Positions 33,674 through 42,039 of a stretch of 64,000 nucleotides of DNA are shown here, piece by piece (the first letter of the stretch is position 1; every line of letters starts with the position of its first letter). Made by a program: the position numbers and the translations under genes. Under the pieces are notes generated by a model. The model searched no databases. It was given only the letters and a program-made list of their open reading frames with translations, and was not told the DNA's origin. The DNA comes from JAGNXB01 sp964471595 (lineage in GTDB: Bacteria; Bacteroidota; Bacteroidia; Chitinophagales; Saprospiraceae): positions 4,684 through 68,683 of the forward strand of contig CAYYGN010000015.1 of the NCBI GenBank assembly GCA_964471595.1, written 5' to 3'.

Positions 33674-35857
33674 ATGAAACCGTACATTTACATGCTATTC
33701 GGATTATCGGGTATTTGGGCGGCACCGGTTCAATCCCAGGATCTGGCCGAGGACACCATCCCCCGTATTCTGGAGATGCCTCAGATCACCGTTGTACAGG
33801 AACGGGACGGGTTGTTTGGTCGGACGCCAGGATCCGTTAGTTATGTTTCTTCCGTCCGTATTCGCCGTCTGGCGCCGCTCAGCGGCAACGAGGTTTTCAA
33901 GGTAGTGCCTGGTGTGCACGTTATGGACGAAGAGGGTGCCGGCCTGCGGCTCAATCTCGGCATTCGGGGATTGGATCCTGACCGCAGCCGGGGTGTGTTG
34001 GTTTTGGAGGATGGCCTTCCGGTTGCCCTGGCTCCTTACGGCGAGCCGGAGATGTACTATACCCCAGCCATGGAGCGGATGTCCGCCATTGAAGTGGTCA
34101 AAGGGAACGGACAGATCATGTTCGGGCCTCAAACGATTGGCGGGGTGGTCAATTATATTACCGCTGACCCGCCCGCTCAACCGGAAGGATTTGTCCGGCT
34201 GCAAGGAGGGCAGGGGGGGCTTTTTCAAGCTCAGGCAGGATATGGCGCCACACTCGGCCATGTGGGTTACCACTTTCACTATCTGCACAAGCAGGCGGAT
34301 CGCATTGCCTATGTCGGCTACCGGATCGAAGATCTGACCGGCAAGATTCGGTTCCGGTTATCCCGGGCGTCCTCGCTCGGATTGAAATTTTCCTTGTATG
34401 ATGAATGGTCGGACGCCACATATCTGGGACTTACCCAGACTATGTTCGAGAGGGGTGGGGAGGATTTTGTTTCAATGGCACCCGATGACCAACTCAACAT
34501 ACGCCGATACGCAGGAAGTCTCACCCATTCCTGGAAGGCAGGTACGGCTACCGAGTGGAAAACCGCATTGTTTGGCTATACCACTACCCGCAATTGGCAA
34601 CGGCAGGATTTCTCTTCCAGCGCCCAGTCAAGTCCGAAAACGGGCGTGATCTGGGGCGATACCCTGATTGCGGGTGGCGCGATTTACATGCTTGATAAAG
34701 TCAGTCATCGCAACCGCCAATTCGAAGTAGGCGGATTGGACAGCCGGCTGAGCCACCAACACCGTCTTTTCGGCCCGGAACAGCAGCTGGATCTCGGCAT
34801 CCGGTTTTTGTTTGAACGCGCTTTCGAACAACGGGTCAACGGGACGCGAAGTGATGCTGCTTCCGGCAATCTGGTGGAAGATGAGGAAAGGACGGGACGG
34901 GCTGTAAGTGCCCATGTGCAAAACCGCTTGTCATTGGGCAGGTCCTTGACCTTTACGGCTGGTCTGCGCGGAGAGTGGTTTGACTATGATAGGGAAATAT
35001 TTCGCGGTACATTTTCCGGCTCGGTCAGGGATACCTTTGTCCGTGCCGGACATCATATCCTGACGGCCATCCCCGGCGCCGGCATCAACTGGAGCCCTCT
35101 TCCGGGTTGGACGGTTTTTGCCGGTGTTCACCGTGGTTTTGCCCCTCCCAGGGTCAAGGATGCGATTACGCAAGCAGGTGAGGCCCTTGACCTCGAAGCG
35201 GAATTGAGTTGGAACAGTGAAATCGGTCTGCGCAAAGCCCCCGAATCATTTCTCGGATGGGAACTCACGGGATTCCTCCTTGATTTCAGCAATCAAATCA
35301 TTCCCGTTTCCCAATCATCCGGCGGTTCTGGGACAGGTTTGGTCAATGGCGGGGAAACACGGCATTTGGGACTGGAAGCCCAGCTGGACCTGCGGTTGGG
35401 GCAGTGGCTGGGCCGAAGCCATCAACTGGATTTGGTGACTTCCACAACGCTGACCCATGCCACCTTTTCCAGTGATCGTTTCGTTTCATCCGGCAATGAA
35501 ATGATCAATATCAAGGGCAACCGTACACCTTATGCGCCTACCTACCTTCAGTCCGCCACACTGAGTTATTTGTGGTCGGGACTTTTCGGTGTCAATTTGC
35601 ACGCCCTTTTCACAAGTGAACAGTTTGGCGACGAACTGAATATAACGACCCCTTCCCCGGACGGACGGATCGGTCGCATTGACGGGTTCAGGGTGCTGGA
35701 TGTCAACGCCTTTTACCAGGTTCAGCGCATTCCGATCCGCATCGGGTTTTCGGTCAAGAACGTGACGGATGAGAGATACATCGTCACCCGTCGTCCGCAA
35801 GGAATCCGGCTTGGCTTGCCCCGATATTTCAGCGGCTCGCTCGAGTATCGATTCTGA
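33674..35857 (+). CDS. TonB-dependent outer-membrane receptor, FecA-like
   Basis: A 727-residue receptor with signal peptide (ends PVQS, Gln at +1). The plug domain (~55-160) shows LNLGIRGLDPDRSRGVLVLEDGLPVALAPYGEPEMYY and IEVVKGNGQIMFGPQTIGGVVNYIT, the wording of Fe(III)-dicitrate receptor-like proteins. The barrel (~165-727) ends in aromatic SLEYRF. There is no N-terminal carboxypeptidase-like domain or signalling extension, so it is probably not linked to an anti-sigma factor. Iron or another metal chelate is likely, supported by the palindrome at 33650-33664. It converges with pcm, 23 bases apart. Confidence 0.88.
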   Translation: MKPYIYMLFGLSGIWAAPVQSQDLAEDTIPRILEMPQITVVQERDGLFGRTPGSVSYVSSVRIRRLAPLSGNEVFKVVPGVHVMDEEGAGLRLNLGIRGLDPDRSRGVLVLEDGLPVALAPYGEPEMYYTPAMERMSAIEVVKGNGQIMFGPQTIGGVVNYITADPPAQPEGFVRLQGGQGGLFQAQAGYGATLGHVGYHFHYLHKQADRIAYVGYRIEDLTGKIRFRLSRASSLGLKFSLYDEWSDATYLGLTQTMFERGGEDFVSMAPDDQLNIRRYAGSLTHSWKAGTATEWKTALFGYTTTRNWQRQDFSSSAQSSPKTGVIWGDTLIAGGAIYMLDKVSHRNRQFEVGGLDSRLSHQHRLFGPEQQLDLGIRFLFERAFEQRVNGTRSDAASGNLVEDEERTGRAVSAHVQNRLSLGRSLTFTAGLRGEWFDYDREIFRGTFSGSVRDTFVRAGHHILTAIPGAGINWSPLPGWTVFAGVHRGFAPPRVKDAITQAGEALDLEAELSWNSEIGLRKAPESFLGWELTGFLLDFSNQIIPVSQSSGGSGTGLVNGGETRHLGLEAQLDLRLGQWLGRSHQLDLVTSTTLTHATFSSDRFVSSGNEMINIKGNRTPYAPTYLQSATLSYLWSGLFGVNLHALFTSEQFGDELNITTPSPDGRIGRIDGFRVLDVNAFYQVQRIPIRIGFSVKNVTDERYIVTRRPQGIRLGLPRYFSGSLEYRF

Positions 35858-35880
35858 CACCCGACAGCACGGGGAGGGGA

Positions 35881-36528
35881 TCATCCCTCCCCGAGTCCTT
35901 CGACAAACGGGACGAACCGGTACTGGCCGAATCGCTCCGTTTTCGTGGAGCCGTCAGCAAGACGGGTGATACGCAACATGTGTTGGATGTCCTCGCCGAC
36001 CGGGATGACCATTATTCCCCCTTCCCGCAGTTGATTGACCAAAATCTCTGGCACCCGGGGCGCTGCAGCCGTGACAATGATCCTGTCGAACGGGGCGCTG
36101 CCTGGCAATCCCGAGGACCCATCCCTGTAATAACACCGGATGCGGGAAAAGCCGATCCGGGTCAAGAGGGCCTTGGTCTTTTCATACAGCACTTTTTGCC
36201 GCTCGATGGTATATACCTGTGCGCCCAGCGCAGCCAGAATGGCCGCCTGGTAACCGGAGCCGGTACCGATCTCCAGGACTTTTTGCCGCTTTTCCACTTC
36301 CAGAAGTTCAGTCATCCTGGCCACTGTATAAGGCTGGGAGATGGTCTGGTCGCAATCAATGGGAAACGCATTGTCTTCATAGGCCAAATCGGCAAAGGCC
36401 TTGTCGAGAAACCAGTGACGGGGCACTTCCCAAAATGCACGGAGGACAGCTTCATCCTTGATTCCTTTACGCTGCAACTCCCCGATAAGCCTTTGACGCA
36501 TTCCCTTGTGCCGGTAGTTGTCCTCCAT
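35881..36528 (-). CDS. pcm: Protein-L-isoaspartate O-methyltransferase
   Basis: A 215-residue enzyme that methylates isoaspartyl residues for repair using SAM. PRHWFLDKAFADLAYEDNAFPIDCDQTISQPYTVARMTELL contains the family's N-terminal signature and VLEIGTGSGYQAAILA is motif I. ITVAAA-like IIVTAAAPRVPEIL and LREGGIMVIPVG follow. Length fits. A -7-like TAATTTTA lies at 36533-36540 on the minus strand. Confidence 0.93.
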   Translation of the reverse strand: MEDNYRHKGMRQRLIGELQRKGIKDEAVLRAFWEVPRHWFLDKAFADLAYEDNAFPIDCDQTISQPYTVARMTELLEVEKRQKVLEIGTGSGYQAAILAALGAQVYTIERQKVLYEKTKALLTRIGFSRIRCYYRDGSSGLPGSAPFDRIIVTAAAPRVPEILVNQLREGGIMVIPVGEDIQHMLRITRLADGSTKTERFGQYRFVPFVEGLGEG

Positions 36529-36640
36529 GGCCTAAAATTACGACAATCAGGGTCCCGAAGATCCCCTGTTTCACGGTGAGATCCGTCTTTGGCGCCAGGT
36601 TGGATGGTGGATACCCGTGGTCCGGCCCTGCAGAATCCCG

Positions 36641-36648
36641 TAATTTTG
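36641..36648 (+). promoter_or_regulatory. Bacteroidota -7 element TAATTTTG
   Basis: A perfect TAnnTTTG element ending 7 bases before the phosphohexomutase ATG, implying a near-leaderless mRNA. No -33 TTG is obvious. Confidence 0.45.
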
Positions 36649-36655
36649 CCGCCGC

Positions 36656-38062
36656 ATGAACGAGAGCATACGATTTGGTACGGATGGCTGGCGCGCCATT
36701 ATAGCCCGGGACTTCACGGTTGATAATGTCCACCGCGTCAGTGAAGGGACAGCGCTATGGATGCGGGAACACGGATTGAGTAGTGTGGTCATCGGCCATG
36801 ATTGCCGTTTCGGAGGTCCCATGTTTGCCGAGGCAGCGGCCCGCGTGATGATTGCCCATGGCATGCGCGTCTTTCTGGCCAATGGTTTTGTGTCCACCCC
36901 CATGGTGTCCCTGGGTGTAGTCCAATGGCAGGCCGGCATGGGAATTGTGATCACAGCCAGCCACAATCCTCCGGAATACAATGGGTTCAAATTGAAGAGC
37001 GCCTACGGTGGTCCCACCCTTCCGTCGGATATTTCGGCCGTGGAGCGCCTGGTGCCGGATGCTCCCCCCCCTTCACTGGCCGATCTGGAGGATGCCCGCC
37101 AACGGGGAATGCTCAGAGATGTGGACCTGGAAGAAGCCTATTACCACCATGTGGCAGCCCACTTCGATCTTCCGCTCCTGAGGTCCTGGGGATCAAGGCT
37201 GGTATATGATGCCATGTATGGGGCCGGACAGCGCATCATGCAACGGCTGATCCCCGGGATCCACATCCTGCATGGAGAGCACAACCCCGGGTTTCATGGT
37301 CAGGCGCCCGAACCTATCCATCGCAATCTGTCGCTGCTGTCCACTACCCTGGCTGATGGAGGCCAATTCATGGCAGGTCTGGCCAATGACGGTGATGCCG
37401 ACCGGATCGGGATGTACGATTCCCGCGGCCGCTTTGTCGATTCCCACCACTTACTATTGTTGTTGCTGATGTATCTCCATGAATACAAAGGACTCCGGGG
37501 CAAGGTGGTGGTCACTTTTTCCGTGACGGACAAAATGGCCCGGTTGGCCCGTCAATATGGCTTGGACATTGAAGTGACCCCAATCGGATTCAAGTATATT
37601 GCCGGGATCATGACCTCCGAAGATGTGCTGGTCGGCGGGGAAGAATCGGGAGGACTGGCCGTCAAGGGCCATATTCCCGAGCGGGACGGTGTATGGATGG
37701 GCCTGCTCATCCTGGAATTCATGGCGAAGACAGGTAAAAGCCTGGAAGAGTTGGTCGAGATGGTTTACGCCAAAGTGGGCCGCTTTGCCTTTGACCGGTG
37801 GGATCTTCATTTGACGGAAGAGCGCAAACAGGCCGTGATCAAGGCTTGCAGGGAAGACCGGCTGGATCCGAAGGGCCGTATGCCATTCCAACGAAAAGAG
37901 GATTTGGACGGTTTCAAATATTACCTCCCCGAAGGGTGGCTCATGTTTCGCCCTTCGGGGACGGAACCCGTCCTGCGCATCTATGCCCAGGGGAGAGATG
38001 AGGCGGATGTAAATAATATTTTAGGGCAGGCTAAAGAATTGGTAGAGGCCTTGCCCGTGTAA
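36656..38062 (+). CDS. Phosphoglucomutase/phosphomannomutase family protein
   Basis: A 468-residue alpha-D-phosphohexomutase. The phosphoserine loop TASHNP holds S102, the metal loop reads NDGDADRIGMYD (~243), the sugar-binding loop GGEESGGL (~326) and the phosphate-binding loop FRPSGTEP (~430). The N-terminus IRFGTDGWRAIIA is typical. It interconverts hexose 1- and 6-phosphates, supplying sugar nucleotides for glycan or glycogen synthesis; whether glucose, mannose or GlcN is used is unsure. It ends 4 bases before the convergent anti-sigma-like gene. Confidence 0.9.
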   Translation: MNESIRFGTDGWRAIIARDFTVDNVHRVSEGTALWMREHGLSSVVIGHDCRFGGPMFAEAAARVMIAHGMRVFLANGFVSTPMVSLGVVQWQAGMGIVITASHNPPEYNGFKLKSAYGGPTLPSDISAVERLVPDAPPPSLADLEDARQRGMLRDVDLEEAYYHHVAAHFDLPLLRSWGSRLVYDAMYGAGQRIMQRLIPGIHILHGEHNPGFHGQAPEPIHRNLSLLSTTLADGGQFMAGLANDGDADRIGMYDSRGRFVDSHHLLLLLLMYLHEYKGLRGKVVVTFSVTDKMARLARQYGLDIEVTPIGFKYIAGIMTSEDVLVGGEESGGLAVKGHIPERDGVWMGLLILEFMAKTGKSLEELVEMVYAKVGRFAFDRWDLHLTEERKQAVIKACREDRLDPKGRMPFQRKEDLDGFKYYLPEGWLMFRPSGTEPVLRIYAQGRDEADVNNILGQAKELVEALPV

Positions 38063-38066
38063 GTAC

Positions 38067-39317
38067 TTACCACCACCAACTCACAGACAACATCAGGTCT
38101 GTGGGATGAACGGCCTCGTACCTTTTGTTGGGCGATGCATCTACCAGGGGCAACAAAGCCTGGTTGTACCGGAGATCCAGTCCGATACGAGAGGTGAAAC
38201 GATACCGGACCATGGCGCTCAAACCGGGTATCCAATGGCGGCTGATCCCGGTGACATCGCCAGAGGCAGGGTTGGAGGTCTCGGCGACAAATTCCTTCTC
38301 CAGCCGGTCACTGACGGATTCCGGGAGGGCATACATCATGTTCACGCCTCCGGCCAATTGCCAATTTTTCCATACTCTGCCAGCCAGGACCGGTGCTTCC
38401 AGAAGCAGAATACCGCGGGAATATTTTTCTGTCTCCCCAAAGAACTGGTCGGGCAGCGAAGAAGTACCCAATGATTCTGCATAGCGGGCTCTAGTCCGCC
38501 ATTTGGCGCCGAGGCCCGCTTGCCAAAACCATCCACCTTTCCTGTTTCCCGTCACCATGAGTCCCCCGTGGGGGAACAGGGAAACCCGGTCGGGAACCGG
38601 TTGAAAGGGAACCAGCACACCGGCGTAAATACCCAGGGAGATTTTTGAGCTTTTGGCGGGATGGTTTACGACCTGGGAGATTTTGGGAAATGCGTTTTCC
38701 AAAACGACGGGGGAGGGCGCACGGCGAAGGCGGGATACCGCCATAAGACCCACATTGTAAAAGGATTCTGGCAATTCTTCAAGGCGAATACTTGCAGGTC
38801 GCAACCCTTTCTCCAGGGGCGTCGCAGCCAAACCTGCCCCTTGCTCATTATGCGTCGGAAGCAAGGCAGATTCGTTGGTGATTGTCGGAATGTCTTTGGC
38901 GGATACCGGATTTGTGCGGTTTGACGTGGGTGCGGCGGGAAGGTTCGTCAGTGCGACCGGTATCACTTCGTCGGTCGGTGGCTGGATGGCCGTTGGAGGC
39001 GCAGGTGCTGGCGGAGAAGAAAGGGAATCCGGTGTCGACGGGAAGGGTAACGGCGATGGCCGATCAGGTGTGGAGAGCGCAAAGGCCGTGAGCAGGAGGG
39101 CCCCCAACAACCATCCACCAAGCAGAAAACGACCCCATCCCGGGGGAAGGGATGGCCCCGTGACCGGATAAGGATCCGGAGGAGCGGCCAGACCGGCATC
39201 TTTCTCGTCGAGCAGACGGGACATTGCCTCCCAGTCGCCTTCCTGGGGGTGAGGGGTGTAAGCCTTTACGGCCTGGCGAATATGGTCGTCGCCGGGTATG
39301 GATTCAGCGTGCTTCAC
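38067..39317 (-). CDS. Inner-membrane anti-sigma-like protein with barrel-like C-terminus (partner of ECF sigma 1)
   Basis: A 416-residue protein with a short cytoplasmic part (1-60) holding the motif GDWEAMSRLLDE, one membrane helix (~62-82), a Pro/Thr-rich linker (~83-200) and a C-terminal beta-rich part (~215-416) ending in LMLSVSWWW, the aromatic end of outer-membrane barrels. It overlaps the ECF sigma gene start by 4 bases (39314-39317), so the two are coupled. The W-E-x(3-4)-L-L motif and position downstream of a sigma gene suggest an anti-sigma role. How an inner-membrane helix and a barrel coexist is unclear; the linker could span the periplasm. Confidence 0.65.
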   Translation of the reverse strand: MKHAESIPGDDHIRQAVKAYTPHPQEGDWEAMSRLLDEKDAGLAAPPDPYPVTGPSLPPGWGRFLLGGWLLGALLLTAFALSTPDRPSPLPFPSTPDSLSSPPAPAPPTAIQPPTDEVIPVALTNLPAAPTSNRTNPVSAKDIPTITNESALLPTHNEQGAGLAATPLEKGLRPASIRLEELPESFYNVGLMAVSRLRRAPSPVVLENAFPKISQVVNHPAKSSKISLGIYAGVLVPFQPVPDRVSLFPHGGLMVTGNRKGGWFWQAGLGAKWRTRARYAESLGTSSLPDQFFGETEKYSRGILLLEAPVLAGRVWKNWQLAGGVNMMYALPESVSDRLEKEFVAETSNPASGDVTGISRHWIPGLSAMVRYRFTSRIGLDLRYNQALLPLVDASPNKRYEAVHPTDLMLSVSWWW

Positions 39318-39874
39318 GATGGGTCGGTCATTGCTTGTCGGCTAGGGAATAATTGGCGGAGTTGCTTGCGGGCCTGGGCCAGGTGCCAGCGGGATGTCGC
39401 TTCATCAAAGCCGAACAACTCCGCAATCTCTTTGTGCCTGTAACCATCGATGACATAAAGGCTGAAGATCTGACGCTGGGTGTCGGGCAATTGATGAAGA
39501 AGGCGGAGAATTTCCTCTCCGGACATGGCGTCCAGGGGATCGGACACAACAGGTGCATCTGCTTTTTCCGGAAACCGGATCTGCTCCCGGTAGGTACGCC
39601 GGCTACGGATATGGTCCATGGCGGTGTTGAAAACGATTCGGGCAATCCAGGACGCCAATGTCCCCGAAGGCTGGTAGCGGTCAATGTGCTGGAAGACTTT
39701 GAGAAAGGCGGAGTTAAGGATTTCGAGGGCTTCCTCCCGGTTGCCGGCATAGCGCAGACACACGGCCATATTCCTGCCGTAATACCGCTCGTACAATCGG
39801 CGCTGGGCCAATCGCTCTCCACGACGACAGCCGTCGAGCAGTTGGTCATCGGTACTTCCGGCATCATAGGGCAT
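39314..39874 (-). CDS. RNA polymerase ECF-type sigma factor 1
   Basis: A 186-residue sigma-70 family factor. Sigma2 (~25-90) reads RRLYERYYGRNMAVCLRYAGNREEALEILNSAFLKVF, and sigma4 (~115-180) includes LPDTQRQIFSLYVIDGYRHKEIAELFGFDEATSRWHLAQARKQLR, with the helix-turn-helix for the -35 region. The frame extends to 40033 but the ATG at 39874 (MPYDAGSTDDQLL) is the fitting start. It is divergent from the MATE gene and coupled to the anti-sigma-like gene. Confidence 0.88.
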   Translation of the reverse strand: MPYDAGSTDDQLLDGCRRGERLAQRRLYERYYGRNMAVCLRYAGNREEALEILNSAFLKVFQHIDRYQPSGTLASWIARIVFNTAMDHIRSRRTYREQIRFPEKADAPVVSDPLDAMSGEEILRLLHQLPDTQRQIFSLYVIDGYRHKEIAELFGFDEATSRWHLAQARKQLRQLFPSRQAMTDPS

Positions 39875-39972
39875 AATTCCGTAACGTCCACAAGGAGCAG
39901 TTCGTTTTGATAATCGTAATCCGCCGGCATTTCGTTGGTGGAAGTCCGGGTTTTCGGTCTGTCGCTTCCGGC

Positions 39973-39980
39973 TACCTTTG
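39973..39980 (+). promoter_or_regulatory. Bacteroidota -7 element TACCTTTG
   Basis: A perfect TAnnTTTG element ending 6 bases before the GTG start of the MATE gene, so its mRNA would be leaderless or nearly so. Confidence 0.5.
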
Positions 39981-39986
39981 CAGGCT

Positions 39987-41375
39987 GTGAACAAGGACAC
40001 CCTGCAATTGATCCGCGATGCCATCTCCGGCAAGGAACAGGATTACACCGGTATTCCTATCCGCCGGGCGATCATTCTGCTGTCCATCCCGATGGTACTG
40101 GAGATGTTGATGGAGAGCCTGTTTGCCGTTGTGGATGTCTTTTTTGTCGCCCGTCTGGGCAACCATGCCGTAGCGACCGTTGGCATAACGGAATCGGTCA
40201 TGATGCTCATCTATTCCCTGGCCATCGGTCTCAGTATGGCCGCAACCGCCATGGTAGCCCGCCGGGTAGGAGAAGGGGATCGCGATGCCGCCGCAAAGGC
40301 AGCTGCCCAGACCATTTGGCTTGGTGTCGGAATGGCGGCCATTATGGGTATTGTGGGGTATGCGGCTTCGCCATTCATTTTGCGCATGATGGGCGCCGAT
40401 GACCAAATTGTGGCAGAGGGACAGGGATACACCCGGATCATGTTTGCCGGCAACATTACGGTGATGCTCCTTTTCCTTTTGAATGCCGTATTCAGAGGTG
40501 CCGGCGATGCCAGCCTGGCCATGAGAGCACTTTGGATCGGCAACGGGATCAACATCGTTCTGGACCCTTGTCTCATCTTCGGCTGGGGTCCATTCCCGGA
40601 GATGGGACTGGAAGGAGCCGCCCTGGCGACAGTGATTGGTCGCGGTGCAGGGGTGATTTACCAGTTTGCCCTACTGTTTTCCGCCCAGCACGTGATTCGC
40701 ATAGCACGACGTCATCTTGAACTGTCATGGAGCATACTCCGCCGATTGATGGCCATTGGCGTCTCCGGAGCAGGGCAATATCTGGTCGCTACCGCCTCCT
40801 GGATTTTTCTCATGCGGATCATGGCCGACTTCGGACCTACGGCGCTGGCCGGCTACACGATTGCCATCCGGGTCATCGTATTTACCATTCTCCCTGCCTG
40901 GGGTATCGCCAACGCGGCCTCTACGCTGGTAGGGCAGCATCTGGGTGCCCGCCAACCGGAACAATCCGAACGCGCGGCCTGGATGGCCAGCCACTATGCC
41001 GTGGGATTCATGCTGGTCGTCACGGTGTTTTACGTCGCTCTGGCCAAACCCATTATCGGTTTTTTCACTGAGGATCAAGAGGTAATCCTCCTGGGGGCCA
41101 AAAGTCTGCAAATCATCAGCCTGGGGTATGTATTTTACGCTTATGGCATGGTCCTCAGCCAGGCCTTCAACGGGGCCGGCGATACACGTACGCCGCTTTG
41201 GATCAACATCGTGGGTTTCTGGTTGATCGAGATTCCGTTGGCCTGGTGGCTCTCCACGCCCCTTGGCATCGGGCCGGAAGGCATTTTCATGGCCATTGCG
41301 ATATCCGAAAGTCTGGTCGCCTTGGGCTGTATCTACTTTTTCCGGAGAGGGGTTTGGAAAACCACCACGGTCTGA
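39987..41375 (+). CDS. MATE family multidrug exporter, NorM-like
   Basis: A 462-residue membrane protein with 12 predicted helices in two related halves. IRRAIILLSIPMVLEMLMESLFAVVDVFFVARLG (first half) and LMAIGVSGAGQYLVATASWIFLMRIMADFG (second half) show the MATE pattern. It exports cationic drugs, driven by Na+ or H+. GTG 39987 is the preferred start; a TTG at 39978 lies inside the -7 element. It lies between the two sigma/anti-sigma gene pairs. Confidence 0.9.
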   Translation: MNKDTLQLIRDAISGKEQDYTGIPIRRAIILLSIPMVLEMLMESLFAVVDVFFVARLGNHAVATVGITESVMMLIYSLAIGLSMAATAMVARRVGEGDRDAAAKAAAQTIWLGVGMAAIMGIVGYAASPFILRMMGADDQIVAEGQGYTRIMFAGNITVMLLFLLNAVFRGAGDASLAMRALWIGNGINIVLDPCLIFGWGPFPEMGLEGAALATVIGRGAGVIYQFALLFSAQHVIRIARRHLELSWSILRRLMAIGVSGAGQYLVATASWIFLMRIMADFGPTALAGYTIAIRVIVFTILPAWGIANAASTLVGQHLGARQPEQSERAAWMASHYAVGFMLVVTVFYVALAKPIIGFFTEDQEVILLGAKSLQIISLGYVFYAYGMVLSQAFNGAGDTRTPLWINIVGFWLIEIPLAWWLSTPLGIGPEGIFMAIAISESLVALGCIYFFRRGVWKTTTV

Positions 41376-41464
41376 ACCCAGCCGTTCCTCTTTCCGTAAA
41401 AGAAACCCGTTCCGAAAGACCTGGGCAGCGGTTTCTGGTTTGGAGGTATCTAACCAATGGGTTA

Positions 41465-41488
41465 ATTTTACCACTTGGTGGGTAAAAT
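41465..41488. promoter_or_regulatory. Inverted repeat before ECF sigma 2
   Basis: ATTTTACC (41465-41472) and GGTAAAAT (41481-41488) form perfect 8-base arms with an 8-base centre, ending 11 bases before the TTG start. It may be an operator for the sigma operon or a terminator-like hairpin after the MATE gene; the T-run needed for a terminator is absent. Confidence 0.45.
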
Positions 41489-41499
41489 CCCCCTAAGTA

Positions 41500-42039
41500 T
41501 TGACGGATAAGGAGTTGATCGAGGGCTGTCTCCGCGGTAAGACGCAGTATGAGAAGGCATTATTTGACCGGTTTTCCGGTAAGATGATGGCCGTTTGTCT
41601 GCGCTATGCCACGGATTCCTCCGAAGCGGAAGACATCCTGCAGGAAGGATTCGTCAAGGTGTTTGAGCATCTCCGGTCCTTTCGGCATGAAGGGTCCTTG
41701 GAGGGTTGGATCCGCCGTATCGTGGTGACAACCGCCCTCAAACACCTGCGACGCAACAAACCGACCCAGGAGATCACTGCTGCGGAGGACTTCCATGAGA
41801 GTCCCGATGTCCCGGACGCCATTACCCAATTGGGCGAACAGGACATCATCCGCCTGATCGGTCAGTTGCCTCAGGGGTACCGAATGGTGTTCAACCTCTA
41901 TGTCATTGAGGGATACCGGCACAACGAAATAGCCGATCTCCTGGCCATAGAGGAAAGTACCAGCAGGTCCCAACTGGTCAAGGCCCGCAAATGGCTACAA
42001 GATAAATTATTAAGCCTCACACGGTTAAGTGTTTATTGA
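41500..42039 (+). CDS. RNA polymerase ECF-type sigma factor 2
   Basis: A 179-residue sigma factor starting at TTG (no ATG nearby). Sigma2 reads KALFDRFSGKMMAVCLRYATDSSEAEDILQEGFVKVFEHL, and sigma4 includes LPQGYRMVFNLYVIEGYRHNEIADLLAIEESTSRSQLVKARKWLQ. It is a close relative of sigma 1 (39314-39874) in both domains. The stop overlaps the next ATG by one base. Confidence 0.9.
   Translation: MTDKELIEGCLRGKTQYEKALFDRFSGKMMAVCLRYATDSSEAEDILQEGFVKVFEHLRSFRHEGSLEGWIRRIVVTTALKHLRRNKPTQEITAAEDFHESPDVPDAITQLGEQDIIRLIGQLPQGYRMVFNLYVIEGYRHNEIADLLAIEESTSRSQLVKARKWLQDKLLSLTRLSVY

Noticed and set aside
39935..40402. 155-codon plus frame over the MATE gene start
   Set aside because: A Gly/Arg/His-rich shadow of the MATE reading frame.
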